A DNA stretch of 37,652 nt from a virus, in the IMG/VR virus record IMGVR_UViG_3300009012_000007, positions 1 to 37,652 of that record. One strand, 5' to 3'. The translations under genes were made by a program, and so were the position numbers. Below, piece after piece: positions 5,988 to 13,587 of this stretch. The notes beneath the pieces were generated by a model, which did no database searches, had not been told where the DNA came from, and saw only the letters and a list, made by a program, of their open reading frames with translations. Each line of letters starts with the position of its first letter. Within the stretch, counting starts at the first letter, position 1.

Positions 5988-6417
5988 GCGACTGATGGCC
6001 CTCCTCGCGCGCCTGCGGCCGGCGTGGCCCACACATCTGCCCGACGGTGCACTGGAAGCCATCGCGGTCGAGCACGAGCGGGATCACAGCGACGTTGTGC
6101 GAGCCGAGCCACGTGAAGGCTGCAATGGCTGCAAGATGCTCTCGCACGCCTTCGCCCTCCGCGCCGACCTGGAACGTGAAAAGGAGGTGCATCGACTGGA
6201 TGTAGCGTTGGTGTTGAAACTTGACGCCGACCTGCGCGCGTGCGCGGAGGCGCTGAGAGCAATTCTTCCAGCAGTAGAAATGATAGCACGCTGGATTGGA
6301 AGTCACAGACACGAACTGCACAGCCTCACCGAGACTGACTGGAATGGATTTCAAGAGGTCATCAGCGACGCACGCACCGCCCTCGCCCGCCCCGGTTGCC
6401 GAGACGCTCTGAAGTGA
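5965..6417 (+). CDS. Hypothetical helical protein with C-x-x-C motifs
   Basis: This 150-residue protein starts M-K-P-C-S-V-C, has a further C-N-G-C near residue 55, and then long charged helices (about 60-140) suggestive of a coiled coil. A longer version starting at GTG 5857 would add 36 residues including T-R-E-E-I-A-E-I-V, so the start is uncertain. It is coupled by GTGA to the nuclease-like gene. Function unknown. Confidence 0.55.
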   Translation: MKPCSVCERLMALLARLRPAWPTHLPDGALEAIAVEHERDHSDVVRAEPREGCNGCKMLSHAFALRADLEREKEVHRLDVALVLKLDADLRACAEALRAILPAVEMIARWIGSHRHELHSLTETDWNGFQEVISDARTALARPGCRDALK

Positions 6418-6806
6418 TCTCGCCCACCCAGCGCACCCTCCTCGCCCTCCGCAAGCGCGGCTGTCTCGCGGCGGTCGTGGAGAAGTTCAACGCCCATGTC
6501 ACGCGCCCGGACGGCGGGAAGGGCATCAGGCAAGACCTGTTCGGCTTTATTGACGTGATCGCCGTTGAGCCGGATCAGTCGGGGGTGCTCGCTGTCCAAT
6601 GCGCCCGCACCGATGACGCCGCCACGCGCATCGCGAAGATCCACAGTGCGAAGGTCTGGCCGAAAGCCGAGCGGTGGCTCACGGCCGGGAATAGAATCTC
6701 CGTGATGACGTGGGCCGTGCGCGTGCATCCCGACAAGCGCCGACGGTGGACGCTCAAGGTGGAGCCGGTGAGGTTGGAGGAGGAGACCGATGCCAAAGCT
6801 CTATGA
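6414..6806 (+). CDS. PD-(D/E)XK-like phage nuclease (putative)
   Basis: This 130-residue protein has R-Q-D-L-F-G-F-I-D-V-I-A-V (residues 44-56) followed by G-V-L-A-V-Q-C-A-R-T (64-73) and a helix with R-I-A-K-I. The D-L-F-G-F-I-D ... A-V-Q pattern matches the core strands of small restriction-like or VRR-type nucleases, where the usual Lys is replaced around Q-C. Holliday-junction or replication-linked cleavage would be a plausible role. The GTG at 6414 overlaps the upstream stop. Catalytic activity is inferred. Confidence 0.5.
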   Translation: MISPTQRTLLALRKRGCLAAVVEKFNAHVTRPDGGKGIRQDLFGFIDVIAVEPDQSGVLAVQCARTDDAATRIAKIHSAKVWPKAERWLTAGNRISVMTWAVRVHPDKRRRWTLKVEPVRLEEETDAKAL

Positions 6807-7053
6807 GACGATCACGGCGGAGAACTGGGAACATGGGGCCGGTCACAACCATCGCGGCAATCGCATGTGCCTTCATAATCGCGCGCTGCTGCTCTACTGG
6901 GCGACTGGCGCCAAGGACGAGTTCGCGCGCATCCATGAGGCCATAGCCCTCCTCTTTCCCAGTCGTCCGCACCAGAGCATCGCCGCGTTCAACGATCACC
7001 CCGATACCACCGTGGAGGACGTGATCCGCGTGTGCAAGGTCGCGGACGTTTGA
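6790..7053 (+). CDS. Hypothetical protein upstream of the terminase
   Basis: This 87-residue protein contains H-N-H-R-G-N-R-M-C-L-H-N-R-A-L-L-L-Y-W and a C-terminal helix. It overlaps the previous gene by 17 bp, and its stop overlaps a TTG that may start the terminase. Its position is that of a small terminase subunit, but I see no helix-turn-helix, so the function is open. Confidence 0.55.
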   Translation: MPKLYETITAENWEHGAGHNHRGNRMCLHNRALLLYWATGAKDEFARIHEAIALLFPSRPHQSIAAFNDHPDTTVEDVIRVCKVADV

Positions 7054-8852
7054 CCCTCTCCCTCCCCGACTTCCGCCGTTTCTGCGCCCGCCTCTCCATC
7101 CCGAGCCGGGACGAGGGCGTGATCCCGTTCACGCGGATGTACGGGACGCAGGACTATCTGCTCCAGGAGCTCGCGGCGGGACTGGAGGCGGGAGTGCACG
7201 AGTATGTGGTCCTGAAAGGCGGTCGCCAGATCGGGGGCACGACGATCGGCGAATCGCTCTCCATCTACTGGCTCCAGACCTATCCCGGCATGGTCGGGTG
7301 CTACACCTTCGACGACGACGAGAACCGCGACTTCCACCGAGACGTGCTCCTCCAGATGCTCGACTCGCTGCCGCGGGCCTACCGCTGGCCGACCCGGGTC
7401 AACAACCAGGGGCACCTCGCGTGGTCCGCCCCGAACCGCTCGCGTCTGATCTTCGCTGCGGCGGGCAAGCGGTTCAATCTCAAGTCGAACCTCGGCCGGT
7501 CGCGCGGCCTCAACTTCCGCATCGACGACGAGATCGGGGCCTGGAATAACGAGAAGGCGATCTCCTCGCTCAACGCCGCGTTCTCGAAACGCCATCCGCA
7601 TCGCTTCCGCATGTCGATCTCCACAGCGCAGGGGGCCGGGCCGTTCCGGGACATGTGGCGTACCGCGCAGACCGCCGTGAGCCAGCGCGCGATCTTTGTC
7701 GCGTGGTGGCGCAGAGAGGACTTCCGCATCGACCCGAGCGAAACGGCGATGTGGGACCGCTACGGGGAGGAGCCGCCCTCGAGCGAGGAGCGCGAGTGGA
7801 TGGACGCGGTGGCCGAGCGGTACGAGGTGGTCATCACGCAGGAGCAGGTCGCGTGGTATCGCTGGACGCTCGCGGAGGAGTTCTTCGGCGACACCGCGAT
7901 GATGGACCAGGAGTACGGCTCGCTCCCCGAGCAGTGCTTCGTCGCGTTCGGAGATCGGATCATCGGCCGCGAGACGATCAAGCGCCTCCAGCGAGATCTC
8001 GCCAAGGCCCCCAACCCCGCAACGTATCGCTGCGACTTCGGGACATCGCTCGATACGATGCGCCTCGATCTCAACCCGGAGGGCCAGCTTCGGATCTGGG
8101 AGCAGCCCGACCCGCAGGGCGTCTACGTCGTCTCCGCGCACCCGGCGCGCTCCTCCGATCCCGATGCCGCATCCTTCGTCTGCCAAGTCTGGCGCGCCTG
8201 GGCGGATGAACTGATTCAGGTCGCCGAGTATGCGTCGTACGAGGGGTCGATGTACCAGTTCGCGTGGCTCGCGATGAATCTCGCCGCGGCCTACCGCTTC
8301 CGCGTCCCGGCCTTCTTCGCGCTCGAGGTCGGCACGGTCGGCAAGTACGTGCTCGCGGAGATCCAGCGGATTCAGAATTACGGCTACGGGCTCTCGCCGT
8401 CGGCGGTGAATAACAGGGATGTCAGGAACGTGATCGGCAACATCCAGCACTTCCAGTACGTCCGCCCTGACCAGGCCACCGTCCGCTCTGCCCCCCTCGG
8501 CTGGAAGATGTCCGCCGAGATTCGCCCCTGGATCATCCACCAGCTTCGTGATGAAATCGAGCGGGGACACGTCGTCATCCGCTCGCCGGAGCTGATCGAC
8601 GGGCTCGATGGCCTCCGGCGCGGGGAGGAGGGGGACGCGGACGTGATTGAGGCGGGGGGCGTGTCGGATGATAGCCGGGTGGTGACAGCAAGTTACGCCG
8701 TCGAACACTGGCTCAGGAACGCGCTCCCCACGGTCCACGTCCTCGCCGGCCAGAAGCGCCCGGATCGGTGGGCGCCAAAGACGGTGGAGGGGAGGCTTGT
8801 GGGGAACTATCTCCAGGGGGTCATGCAGAAGGGGAGGCCGAGGAGTGCTTGA
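7050..8852 (+). CDS. terL: Terminase large subunit
   Basis: The 600-residue ATP-driven DNA packaging motor contains a Walker A-type loop L-K-G-G-R-Q-I-G-G-T-T (about 55-65), a Walker B-type strand F-R-I-D-D-E-I-G-A (about 155-163), and a C-terminal nuclease-like region starting at Y-V-V-S-A-H-P-A-R-S-S-D-P-D-A-A-S-F (about 357). The usual first catalytic Asp of the V-D-P-A motif appears as His here, while the later D-x-D and a downstream F-A-L-E-V-G-T-V-G motif are kept. The TTG at 7050 overlaps the upstream stop (TTGA); a GTG at 7032 is the alternative. The protein would dock on the portal at the prohead and cut concatemers or genome ends. Confidence 0.85.
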   Translation: MTLSLPDFRRFCARLSIPSRDEGVIPFTRMYGTQDYLLQELAAGLEAGVHEYVVLKGGRQIGGTTIGESLSIYWLQTYPGMVGCYTFDDDENRDFHRDVLLQMLDSLPRAYRWPTRVNNQGHLAWSAPNRSRLIFAAAGKRFNLKSNLGRSRGLNFRIDDEIGAWNNEKAISSLNAAFSKRHPHRFRMSISTAQGAGPFRDMWRTAQTAVSQRAIFVAWWRREDFRIDPSETAMWDRYGEEPPSSEEREWMDAVAERYEVVITQEQVAWYRWTLAEEFFGDTAMMDQEYGSLPEQCFVAFGDRIIGRETIKRLQRDLAKAPNPATYRCDFGTSLDTMRLDLNPEGQLRIWEQPDPQGVYVVSAHPARSSDPDAASFVCQVWRAWADELIQVAEYASYEGSMYQFAWLAMNLAAAYRFRVPAFFALEVGTVGKYVLAEIQRIQNYGYGLSPSAVNNRDVRNVIGNIQHFQYVRPDQATVRSAPLGWKMSAEIRPWIIHQLRDEIERGHVVIRSPELIDGLDGLRRGEEGDADVIEAGGVSDDSRVVTASYAVEHWLRNALPTVHVLAGQKRPDRWAPKTVEGRLVGNYLQGVMQKGRPRSA

Positions 8853-9168
8853 TTGCATGGGCGGAAATCACGTCTTCACCGTTGAGCACCCCCTGCCAGG
8901 CATGACGTGTCTCTGCGGTGGCCTTACCGTACCGATTGACGCAGCGAGAAAGATCACGACGCCGAATCTCGGCGAGTCAGTCATGAAGGAGTACACGAAG
9001 GGCAACATCGACTTCTTGCAGCTTCCCGATGACCCCCTGGCGATCCGCATCTCAATCGGACAACCGCACGAGGCCCCGCCCGGCGTGGTGGATGCGTACT
9101 GCGTCTATCGCGGCGACCGCGTGAAGGTCGTGAAGCTGCTTCAGCGCGTGCTCGCCTCGATCACATGA
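8845..9168 (+). CDS. Hypothetical protein with C-terminal alpha/beta part
   Basis: This 107-residue protein has a GTG at 8845 with GGGAGG eight nt upstream; an ATG at 8857 is possible. The N-terminal 40 residues have H-V-F ... C-L-C-G-G-L-T-V-P. The rest (I-D-F-L-Q-L-P-D-D-P-L-A-I-R-I-S-I-G ... Y-C-V-Y-R-G-D) looks like a compact alpha/beta domain. It overlaps the FmdB-like gene by ATGA. Function unknown. Confidence 0.55.
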   Translation: MLDCMGGNHVFTVEHPLPGMTCLCGGLTVPIDAARKITTPNLGESVMKEYTKGNIDFLQLPDDPLAIRISIGQPHEAPPGVVDAYCVYRGDRVKVVKLLQRVLASIT

Positions 9169-9665
9169 CCCCCCGCGCCGATTTCGTCTGCAACGCCAAG
9201 CGCTGCCGCCAAGAGGACGGCTCCGCCCCGGTCTACGAGTTGCCCGTCTCCGCGACCCGCTGTAGCGTCTGCGGCTCGAAGCGGATTGTGAGGCTCTACA
9301 ACTCCGTCCAAATCTCCACCGAAGGCCACAACATCGCCCGCCGCGTGGATGGGATCACCCAGCAAGCCTGGGAGGAGCAGCGCGCGTCTCAGGTCTTGGC
9401 CCGCGACGCCACCGCCCGCTGGGGGCCGCTCAAGGTCGTGCCGACGCGTGCCGTGCCCCAGGCCCTCGCCAACACCTTCGGGGAATTCGGCGCGCCCCAC
9501 ATCGCCAACCAGGTCGCCGCGAGTGCGGGGCAGCAGTACAAGCAGACGGGGTCTCGGCCCGATCCGCAGCGCGTTCCTACTGACGTCCTGCCGGTGAGGC
9601 AGCCGCCGGCGATGAAGGAGGGGTCGAAGGTCGATCGGCGGTATCGGAGGGCGGTGAGGGAGTGA
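9165..9665 (+). CDS. FmdB-like zinc-ribbon protein
   Basis: This 166-residue protein begins with a zinc ribbon, C-N-A-K-R-C ... Y-E-L-P-V ... C-S-V-C-G-S-K (residues 9-40), of the FmdB type often found near terminase and portal genes in phages. The remaining 125 residues are polar and probably disordered. It is coupled on both sides (ATGA, GTGA). A role in packaging or morphogenesis is inferred from position only. Confidence 0.6.
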   Translation: MTPRADFVCNAKRCRQEDGSAPVYELPVSATRCSVCGSKRIVRLYNSVQISTEGHNIARRVDGITQQAWEEQRASQVLARDATARWGPLKVVPTRAVPQALANTFGEFGAPHIANQVAASAGQQYKQTGSRPDPQRVPTDVLPVRQPPAMKEGSKVDRRYRRAVRE

Positions 9666-9877
9666 GCCGAAGAACGCCGATGCCGCGTAAGAGGCTCCCA
9701 CGACCGTGCGACAACGAAGAGTGTCGCGCGATCACGCCCAACGGCTGCTCGGTGAACGTCAGGCTCCATATGTGCCAAGCGTGCGCTCGACGTCTGATGC
9801 TTGAGACCGCCACGCTGCTCGTCATCGTCCGGGACTATGCGCGCCCCGATGAAGTTCGTCGCGAGTCGGTCCCATGA
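9662..9877 (+). CDS. Small basic zinc-binding protein
   Basis: This 71-residue protein has an Arg/Lys-rich start (P-R-K-R-L-P-R-P) and then C-D-N-E-E-C and C-Q-A-C, a four-Cys zinc site, followed by a hydrophobic helix (L-E-T-A-T-L-L-V-I-V). GTG start overlapping the previous stop. Unknown function. Confidence 0.55.
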   Translation: MSRRTPMPRKRLPRPCDNEECRAITPNGCSVNVRLHMCQACARRLMLETATLLVIVRDYARPDEVRRESVP

Positions 9878-10620
9878 GCCTCCGCGACTACCTCTTCTAC
9901 GAGGAGTCCGGGATCACGCTCTACTGCGGAGACTCTCGAAAAATCCTGCCTGATCTCCTCGGTCCATTTCAGTGTACGTCCTACTGCTTTGAGGAATGCT
10001 CGAGCCGTTGCGTTCTCGGCCCTGTCGTGATCCTTGCCGATCCGCCTTATGGCATCAGCATAGTTTCTGGCTCCGCCGTCGGCGGAGCCAAGCCGTTCGG
10101 CACGATCGGCGGTCCTGTCATTGCGCCGACGAATACTTACATGCCGGTCTTCGGGGACGATGGGCCGTTCGATCCGTCGTGGCTCCTCAAACTCTCAGTG
10201 CCTACGATCCTGTGGGGGGCCAACCACTACGCTGATCGGCTCCCGTCCTCGCCAACGTGGCTTGTCTGGGATAAGAGAACGAGGGACTACAGCAACAACT
10301 TCGCCGACTGCGAACTGGCGTGGACGAACCTCGGCGGACCAGCTCGGATGTTCCGGCATGAGTGGAATGGTCTGATGCGTGAGAGTGAGCGCGACCGCCG
10401 AGTGCATCCGACCCAGAAGCCCGTCCAGCTCTACGAGTGGATTCTCAATGAGTTGATCCCGCCTTCGGCATTGGTCGTAGACCCCTATATGGGCTCCGGA
10501 CCGAGTCTCGAGGCCGCCAAACTCCTGGGGCGCCGCGCCATCGGCATCGAGATCGAGCCGAAGTACTGCGAGATCGCGGTGAAGCGGCTCCGGCAGGAAG
10601 TGCTCACCTTCCCCACCTAG
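9874..10620 (+). CDS. DNA amino-methyltransferase (N6-adenine or N4-cytosine type)
   Basis: This 248-residue SAM-dependent methyltransferase has motif IV L-A-D-P-P-Y-G early (about residue 53) and motif I V-V-D-P-Y-M-G-S-G (about 205-213) late, with G-I-E-I-E-P-K-Y-C-E-I-A after it. This order is that of the beta class, with H-P-T-Q-K-P (motif X) just before motif I. It probably modifies phage DNA against host restriction, together with the cytosine methyltransferase at 5149. The start overlaps the upstream stop (ATGA). A strong 9-bp hairpin lies in the coding sequence at 10069-10089. Residues 30-50 contain an unusual Cys cluster (C-T-S-Y-C-F-E-E-C). Confidence 0.8.
   Translation: MSLRDYLFYEESGITLYCGDSRKILPDLLGPFQCTSYCFEECSSRCVLGPVVILADPPYGISIVSGSAVGGAKPFGTIGGPVIAPTNTYMPVFGDDGPFDPSWLLKLSVPTILWGANHYADRLPSSPTWLVWDKRTRDYSNNFADCELAWTNLGGPARMFRHEWNGLMRESERDRRVHPTQKPVQLYEWILNELIPPSALVVDPYMGSGPSLEAAKLLGRRAIGIEIEPKYCEIAVKRLRQEVLTFPT
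10069..10089 (+). other. Perfect 9-bp hairpin inside the amino-methyltransferase gene
   Basis: GGCTCCGCC-GTC-GGCGGAGCC forms an uninterrupted 9-bp stem with a 3-nt loop just downstream of the D-P-P-Y codons. No T-run follows, so it is not a typical intrinsic terminator. It may slow translation or bind a protein, or be incidental. Confidence 0.6.
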
Positions 10621-10647
10621 ACACCGCCCCGCCCGTTCGGGTATCTT
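10618..10647 (+). promoter_or_regulatory. Promoter of the portal/late transcription unit
   Basis: TAGACA (10618-10623), 18-bp spacer, TATCTT (10642-10647), then 7 nt to GTG 10655. The spacing from -10 to start codon again implies a leaderless transcript. It overlaps the stop of the upstream methyltransferase gene and is the only break in coupling between 7 and 12 kb. Confidence 0.55.
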
Positions 10648-10654
10648 CGTCTCC

Positions 10655-12322
10655 GTGCAGATCCCCGAGAACCTCCGCGACCGGCACGCGCTCTACCGCA
10701 ACAAGATCCGCCAGATCGACATGGCCTCCCGCACCTCGCGCCGCTCGAAGTGGAGGCGCATGAGATCCTGGCTCCTCCTCGGCTCCGACTCGGGCTCCCC
10801 CGTCCGCCACAACGCGATCGAGAAGCTCGTCAACATCTCGACCGCGCATCTCTTCGCGCCAGAACGCGTCCGCTTCGGCGTGATCCTGCCGCCCCATTAC
10901 GGGGACGCCTTCATCGAAGAGGAGGACGGCGCACGCCTTGAGCTCCAGCGCCTCTGGAACGACACGGACACCGGACTCGTTGCCCTCTCTGCTGTCCGCT
11001 GGGCCCACGCGATGGACACCCTCACCGCCAAGGTCATCGTGGATCGGAACGTCCCGACGCTCACGATCCTCCCCGATCCCTCGGACATTGGCGTGCTGCA
11101 GGAGGACATCGACGACTTCGACCGGCAGGAGGCGATCTGTCACTTCTACACGATGAGCCTCCCGGCGTATATCCGCATGGTCACCACGCACCCCGACGCG
11201 ACCTATCGGAAGGCCCTTATCGCCGAGGCCGAGGAGCACGCGACGCCGATCGAGGGGAGCGGCGGTGCCGACTTCCTGCCGCCCACCGTCCAGCGTCTCA
11301 TCCTCGCGCAAGCCTCCCCGAACATGATCGGCCAGGTGAACTACGCCTCAGATACCTCGCTCGCCATGCCGCAAGTCAGGGAGCCAGTCGTGCCGCTGGC
11401 CGAGCTCTGGATCTGGGACGATGCCGAGCAGGACTACCGCGTCGTCAAAAACTTCCTGCCGACTGAGCGGATCCTGTGGGACCCGATCAATCCGCTCGTA
11501 CCCGGCGAGCATCCGTTCCACCCCTTGACCTACAACCGCGTCCCCGGCTACGGCTGGGGCGTGCCAGCGATCGAATCGGTGCTGCCGTTGCAGGCGCTCC
11601 TCGCCGAGCGGCTCGACCAGATCGACTACATTCTCAGGATGAACTATCGGCCGCCCTACGTCGGCATCGGATTCACGGGGATCCTCGAAGAAAAAATGGA
11701 AGCCCTCCGCGAGCCGGGCGGCTTCCTCCCGATCCCTCCCGGCCCGGGGAACACGGACATCAAACCCGTCGTCCCCCAGATGCCGCCCGACGCCTTCGCG
11801 GAGGTCCAGGAGATCGAGCGCATGATGGCCGCGCAGTTCGGCCTCCCGCCGATTCTCCACGGGCAGTCGGAGCCGGGCGTGCGATCAGGCGAGCAGGCCG
11901 CGGTCCTCGCGACCCTCTCGTCAGGCCCGACGTTCTCCCGCGCGATGGTCGTCGAGGATTGGGTAGAGAGCATCACCACCCAGATGCTCCGCCTCCAGCG
12001 CCGCGTCATGTCGCAGACGCTCCGCAAGGTCAACGGCGACGAGTGGTGGCTCTCCCAGATGCCGAACGACTTTGTCGTCCGCGTCTCCGCGCACTCGAGC
12101 TCCCCCGTCTACTCCGAGCAGATCGTGCAGAAGGTCGCCCTCGCGAAGCAGTGGGGCGCCATCGACAACGAGGATGCGATCCGGCTGCTGAACTTGCCGC
12201 ACGACGAGTTGCTCGTGGCGAAGGCCCGGAAGCTCGCCGAGGCGGCGGCGAAGCGGGCGGAGAGAATGCTCGAGACGAAAGAGAAAGAAGCCGAGGCCAA
12301 GCGGATCAAGGCCATCCGATGA
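10655..12322 (+). CDS. Portal protein
   Basis: The 555-residue portal forms the dodecameric DNA entry ring at one capsid vertex and docks the terminase and the tail adaptor. Recognisable parts are an N-terminal basic helix region, the clip/stem region around G-W-G-V-P-A-I-E-S-V-L-P-L-Q-A (about 305-320), a helix with M-M-A-A-Q-F-G-L-P-P-I-L-H-G (about 390-403) and R-S-G-E-Q-A-A-V-L-A (about 411-420), typical of podo- and siphovirus portals. The last 40 residues are a Lys/Glu/Ala-rich helix, like the C-terminal barrel or tail of portals. The start is a GTG positioned at +1 of its promoter. The position right after the terminase block supports the call. Confidence 0.8.
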   Translation: MQIPENLRDRHALYRNKIRQIDMASRTSRRSKWRRMRSWLLLGSDSGSPVRHNAIEKLVNISTAHLFAPERVRFGVILPPHYGDAFIEEEDGARLELQRLWNDTDTGLVALSAVRWAHAMDTLTAKVIVDRNVPTLTILPDPSDIGVLQEDIDDFDRQEAICHFYTMSLPAYIRMVTTHPDATYRKALIAEAEEHATPIEGSGGADFLPPTVQRLILAQASPNMIGQVNYASDTSLAMPQVREPVVPLAELWIWDDAEQDYRVVKNFLPTERILWDPINPLVPGEHPFHPLTYNRVPGYGWGVPAIESVLPLQALLAERLDQIDYILRMNYRPPYVGIGFTGILEEKMEALREPGGFLPIPPGPGNTDIKPVVPQMPPDAFAEVQEIERMMAAQFGLPPILHGQSEPGVRSGEQAAVLATLSSGPTFSRAMVVEDWVESITTQMLRLQRRVMSQTLRKVNGDEWWLSQMPNDFVVRVSAHSSSPVYSEQIVQKVALAKQWGAIDNEDAIRLLNLPHDELLVAKARKLAEAAAKRAERMLETKEKEAEAKRIKAIR

Positions 12323-12504
12323 AGGCCCCGCCGCGAACTCCCCGCGATGGTCTCGGCCCGCTCATCAAGTGCGCGTGCGGGTGCGGCGGCGAGTTGCGCC
12401 AGTTCGACGGCAACGGCCGCGAGCGCACGTATCTGCACGGTCACGTCCTGAAACATCTGACCAAGATCACTCAGCACGTGCTCCGCAGGGCCGGGCGACT
12501 CTAA
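12319..12504 (+). CDS. Small zinc-binding protein
   Basis: This 61-residue protein with C-A-C-G-C-G-G-E-L followed by G-R-E-R-T-Y-L-H-G-H is a recurrent small phage zinc-finger signature. The ATG overlaps the portal stop. Function unknown; DNA binding is possible from its basic C-terminus. Confidence 0.6.
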   Translation: MKAPPRTPRDGLGPLIKCACGCGGELRQFDGNGRERTYLHGHVLKHLTKITQHVLRRAGRL

Positions 12505-12645
12505 CACTCCGTTCCGTAGCACTTCGTTCTGTATCTCCCCGCTAGACTTTCTGCTCAGAACCTTGCCACGCTGCCCCCTAGACGCAATTCATCCTGTGCC
12601 CCGCTCCGAAGCAGAGTGGGGGCGCGACCAAGGAGGTCGACGCCA
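12505..12645 (+). other. 141-bp intergenic region with hairpin and strong ribosome binding site
   Basis: This is the longest non-coding gap inside the rightward genes. It holds a possible -10 box TAGACT (12543-12548) without a clear -35, a TTGCCA (12563-12568) without a matching -10, and an 8-bp stem CCCCGCTC/GAGTGGGG (12599-12621, 7-nt loop, one G-T pair) without a T-run. It ends with AAGGAGGT (12630-12637), the strongest Shine-Dalgarno sequence I noticed in the window. It is probably a regulatory leader for the micro-ORFs that follow. Confidence 0.5.
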
Positions 12646-12705
12646 ATGTTCACCGAGCGAGTGATGTATCGACGCGGTCGGCGCGGACGCCGGAAGGGCC
12701 GGTAG
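12646..12705 (+). CDS. Arg-rich micropeptide 1 (19 residues)
   Basis: The ORF reads M-F-T-E-R-V-M-Y-R-R-G-R-R-G-R-R-K-G-R: 8 Arg, 1 Lys, 3 Gly and one acidic residue. AAGGAGGT lies 8 nt before the ATG, an ideal ribosome binding site, which is the main reason to call so short a frame. It begins a run of three basic micro-ORFs between the portal and head-assembly genes. A nucleic-acid-binding or DNA-condensing role (protamine-like) fits the composition but is inference. Confidence 0.55.
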   Translation: MFTERVMYRRGRRGRRKGR

Positions 12706-12782
12706 TGGTTCAGGATCTCGCCCGAGGCAAGGGCGGAGGCGGGCGCGGCGGCAAAGGGCGCGTCCGTCGTCGAGGCCGCTAG
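12705..12782 (+). CDS. Arg/Gly-rich micropeptide 2 (25 residues)
   Basis: The GTG shares its first base with the preceding TAG (TAGTG), so translation would be coupled. The peptide has 7 Arg, 2 Lys and about 9 Gly in R-G-K-G-G-G-G-R-G-G-K-G-R, an RGG-box-like composition. No other frame here has a better start. Confidence is moderate because GC-rich random sequence also yields Arg and Gly. Confidence 0.4.
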   Translation: MVQDLARGKGGGGRGGKGRVRRRGR

Positions 12783-12788
12783 GCGTGC

Positions 12789-12890
12789 ATGGCGCGGTTG
12801 AGTCGGCGGCATTCTCAAGCCGCCCGGCGCAATCTCCGGCGAGCTCGCGCTCGACGGCACCAGGGCCGTTCGGCTCGCCGCGCCAGGTGA
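12789..12890 (+). CDS. Arg-rich micropeptide 3 (33 residues)
   Basis: ATG 6 nt after the previous stop. The peptide has about 14 Arg of 33 residues, with pairs R-R spaced through it (M-A-R-L-S-R-R-H-S-Q-A-A-R-R-N-L-R-R), and no acidic residue. The stop is followed directly by the start of the Pro/Met-rich gene. Likely nucleic-acid binding if expressed. Confidence 0.4.
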   Translation: MARLSRRHSQAARRNLRRARARRHQGRSARRAR

Positions 12891-12891
12891 C

Positions 12892-13332
12892 GTGATGCCT
12901 GACGGTCAGATGACGCCGGGCCCGAGCCCGATGCCGATGGGGGCGCCGATGCCGGGACGTCCGCCGATCCCTCCAGGGACGACGGCGCCGGCAACGGTCC
13001 CTCCGCAGAACGCGGGGATTCGCGCGCGAGGGATGCACCTCGCGGGGATCATTCTCACGCTCGTCAAGAGCGCGGTCCCGATGATGGGGAACGGCACCGA
13101 GGAGGAGCAGGACCTTCTGAAAGTCGCCGGGATTCTCTCGAAGCGCTTCGGCCAGGCCCAGCCCGATCTGACGCGCCAAGAGGTCAAGATCATGGGCGAG
13201 CGTGCGGTCCCGCAATCCCAGCCCTCGCCCGATCAGGCCGCAGCGATCAAGGCCAGGCTCGGTCAGATGGGACTCGGCGGTGGCGGGGGAGCACCCCCGA
13301 TGGCGGCGACCGAGCCAGGAAAGGCGGCGTAG
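12892..13332 (+). CDS. Pro/Met-rich head-region protein
   Basis: This 146-residue protein (GTG 12892, or ATG 12895) has an N-terminal 35 residues rich in Pro, Met and Gly (P-G-P-S-P-M-P-M-G-A-P-M-P-G). Residues 45-110 are helical (H-L-A-G-I-I-L-T-L-V-K-S-A and E-E-E-Q-D-L-L-K-V-A-G-I-L) and the C-terminal tail is Gly-rich. Position suggests a head-assembly accessory role; no family recognised. Confidence 0.55.
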   Translation: MMPDGQMTPGPSPMPMGAPMPGRPPIPPGTTAPATVPPQNAGIRARGMHLAGIILTLVKSAVPMMGNGTEEEQDLLKVAGILSKRFGQAQPDLTRQEVKIMGERAVPQSQPSPDQAAAIKARLGQMGLGGGGGAPPMAATEPGKAA

Positions 13333-13334
13333 AG

Positions 13335-13577
13335 ATGGCAGGCGGAATCATGAAGCCCGACCTCTTCGAGATCAGGCTCCCGGCGGACAAGCGAATGATC
13401 GTCGGGCGGATGGACAATCGCCCGCGCTACATGGAGATCGGCGGCTTGGGGAATCCGGGGCGGTGGAACGAAGACAACCTCCCCCATTCCCAGTCACCCC
13501 AGAAGAACATCGCCCAGGTCGAGAAGGCCACGACGAAGGTCAAGGTCGCGAAGACGGCGCACAACCGAAACGACTGA
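13335..13577 (+). CDS. Tandem paralogue A, small head-region protein
   Basis: This 80-residue protein is about 60% identical by eye to the next gene. The shared core is G-G-L-G-N-x-G-R-W-N-E-D-N-L-P-H-S-Q-S (about 36-54), with a conserved start M-A-G-G-I and a Lys-rich, N-D-ending tail. Between portal and scaffold, a head-completion or decoration role is plausible. No family recognised. Confidence 0.65.
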   Translation: MAGGIMKPDLFEIRLPADKRMIVGRMDNRPRYMEIGGLGNPGRWNEDNLPHSQSPQKNIAQVEKATTKVKVAKTAHNRND

Positions 13578-13587
13578 GGAGGTCCCC

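Noticed and set aside
6996-8858. A 620-codon leftward open frame opposite the terminase gene
   Set aside because: It mirrors the terminase codons, has low-complexity Arg/Asp/Val composition without recognisable motifs, and would require a leftward gene across a clear terminase. It is a GC-rich antisense shadow.
12599-12621. The hairpin before the micro-ORFs as an intrinsic terminator
   Set aside because: The 8-bp stem has a wobble pair and no T-run follows; the downstream ribosome binding site suggests a leader and not an end.
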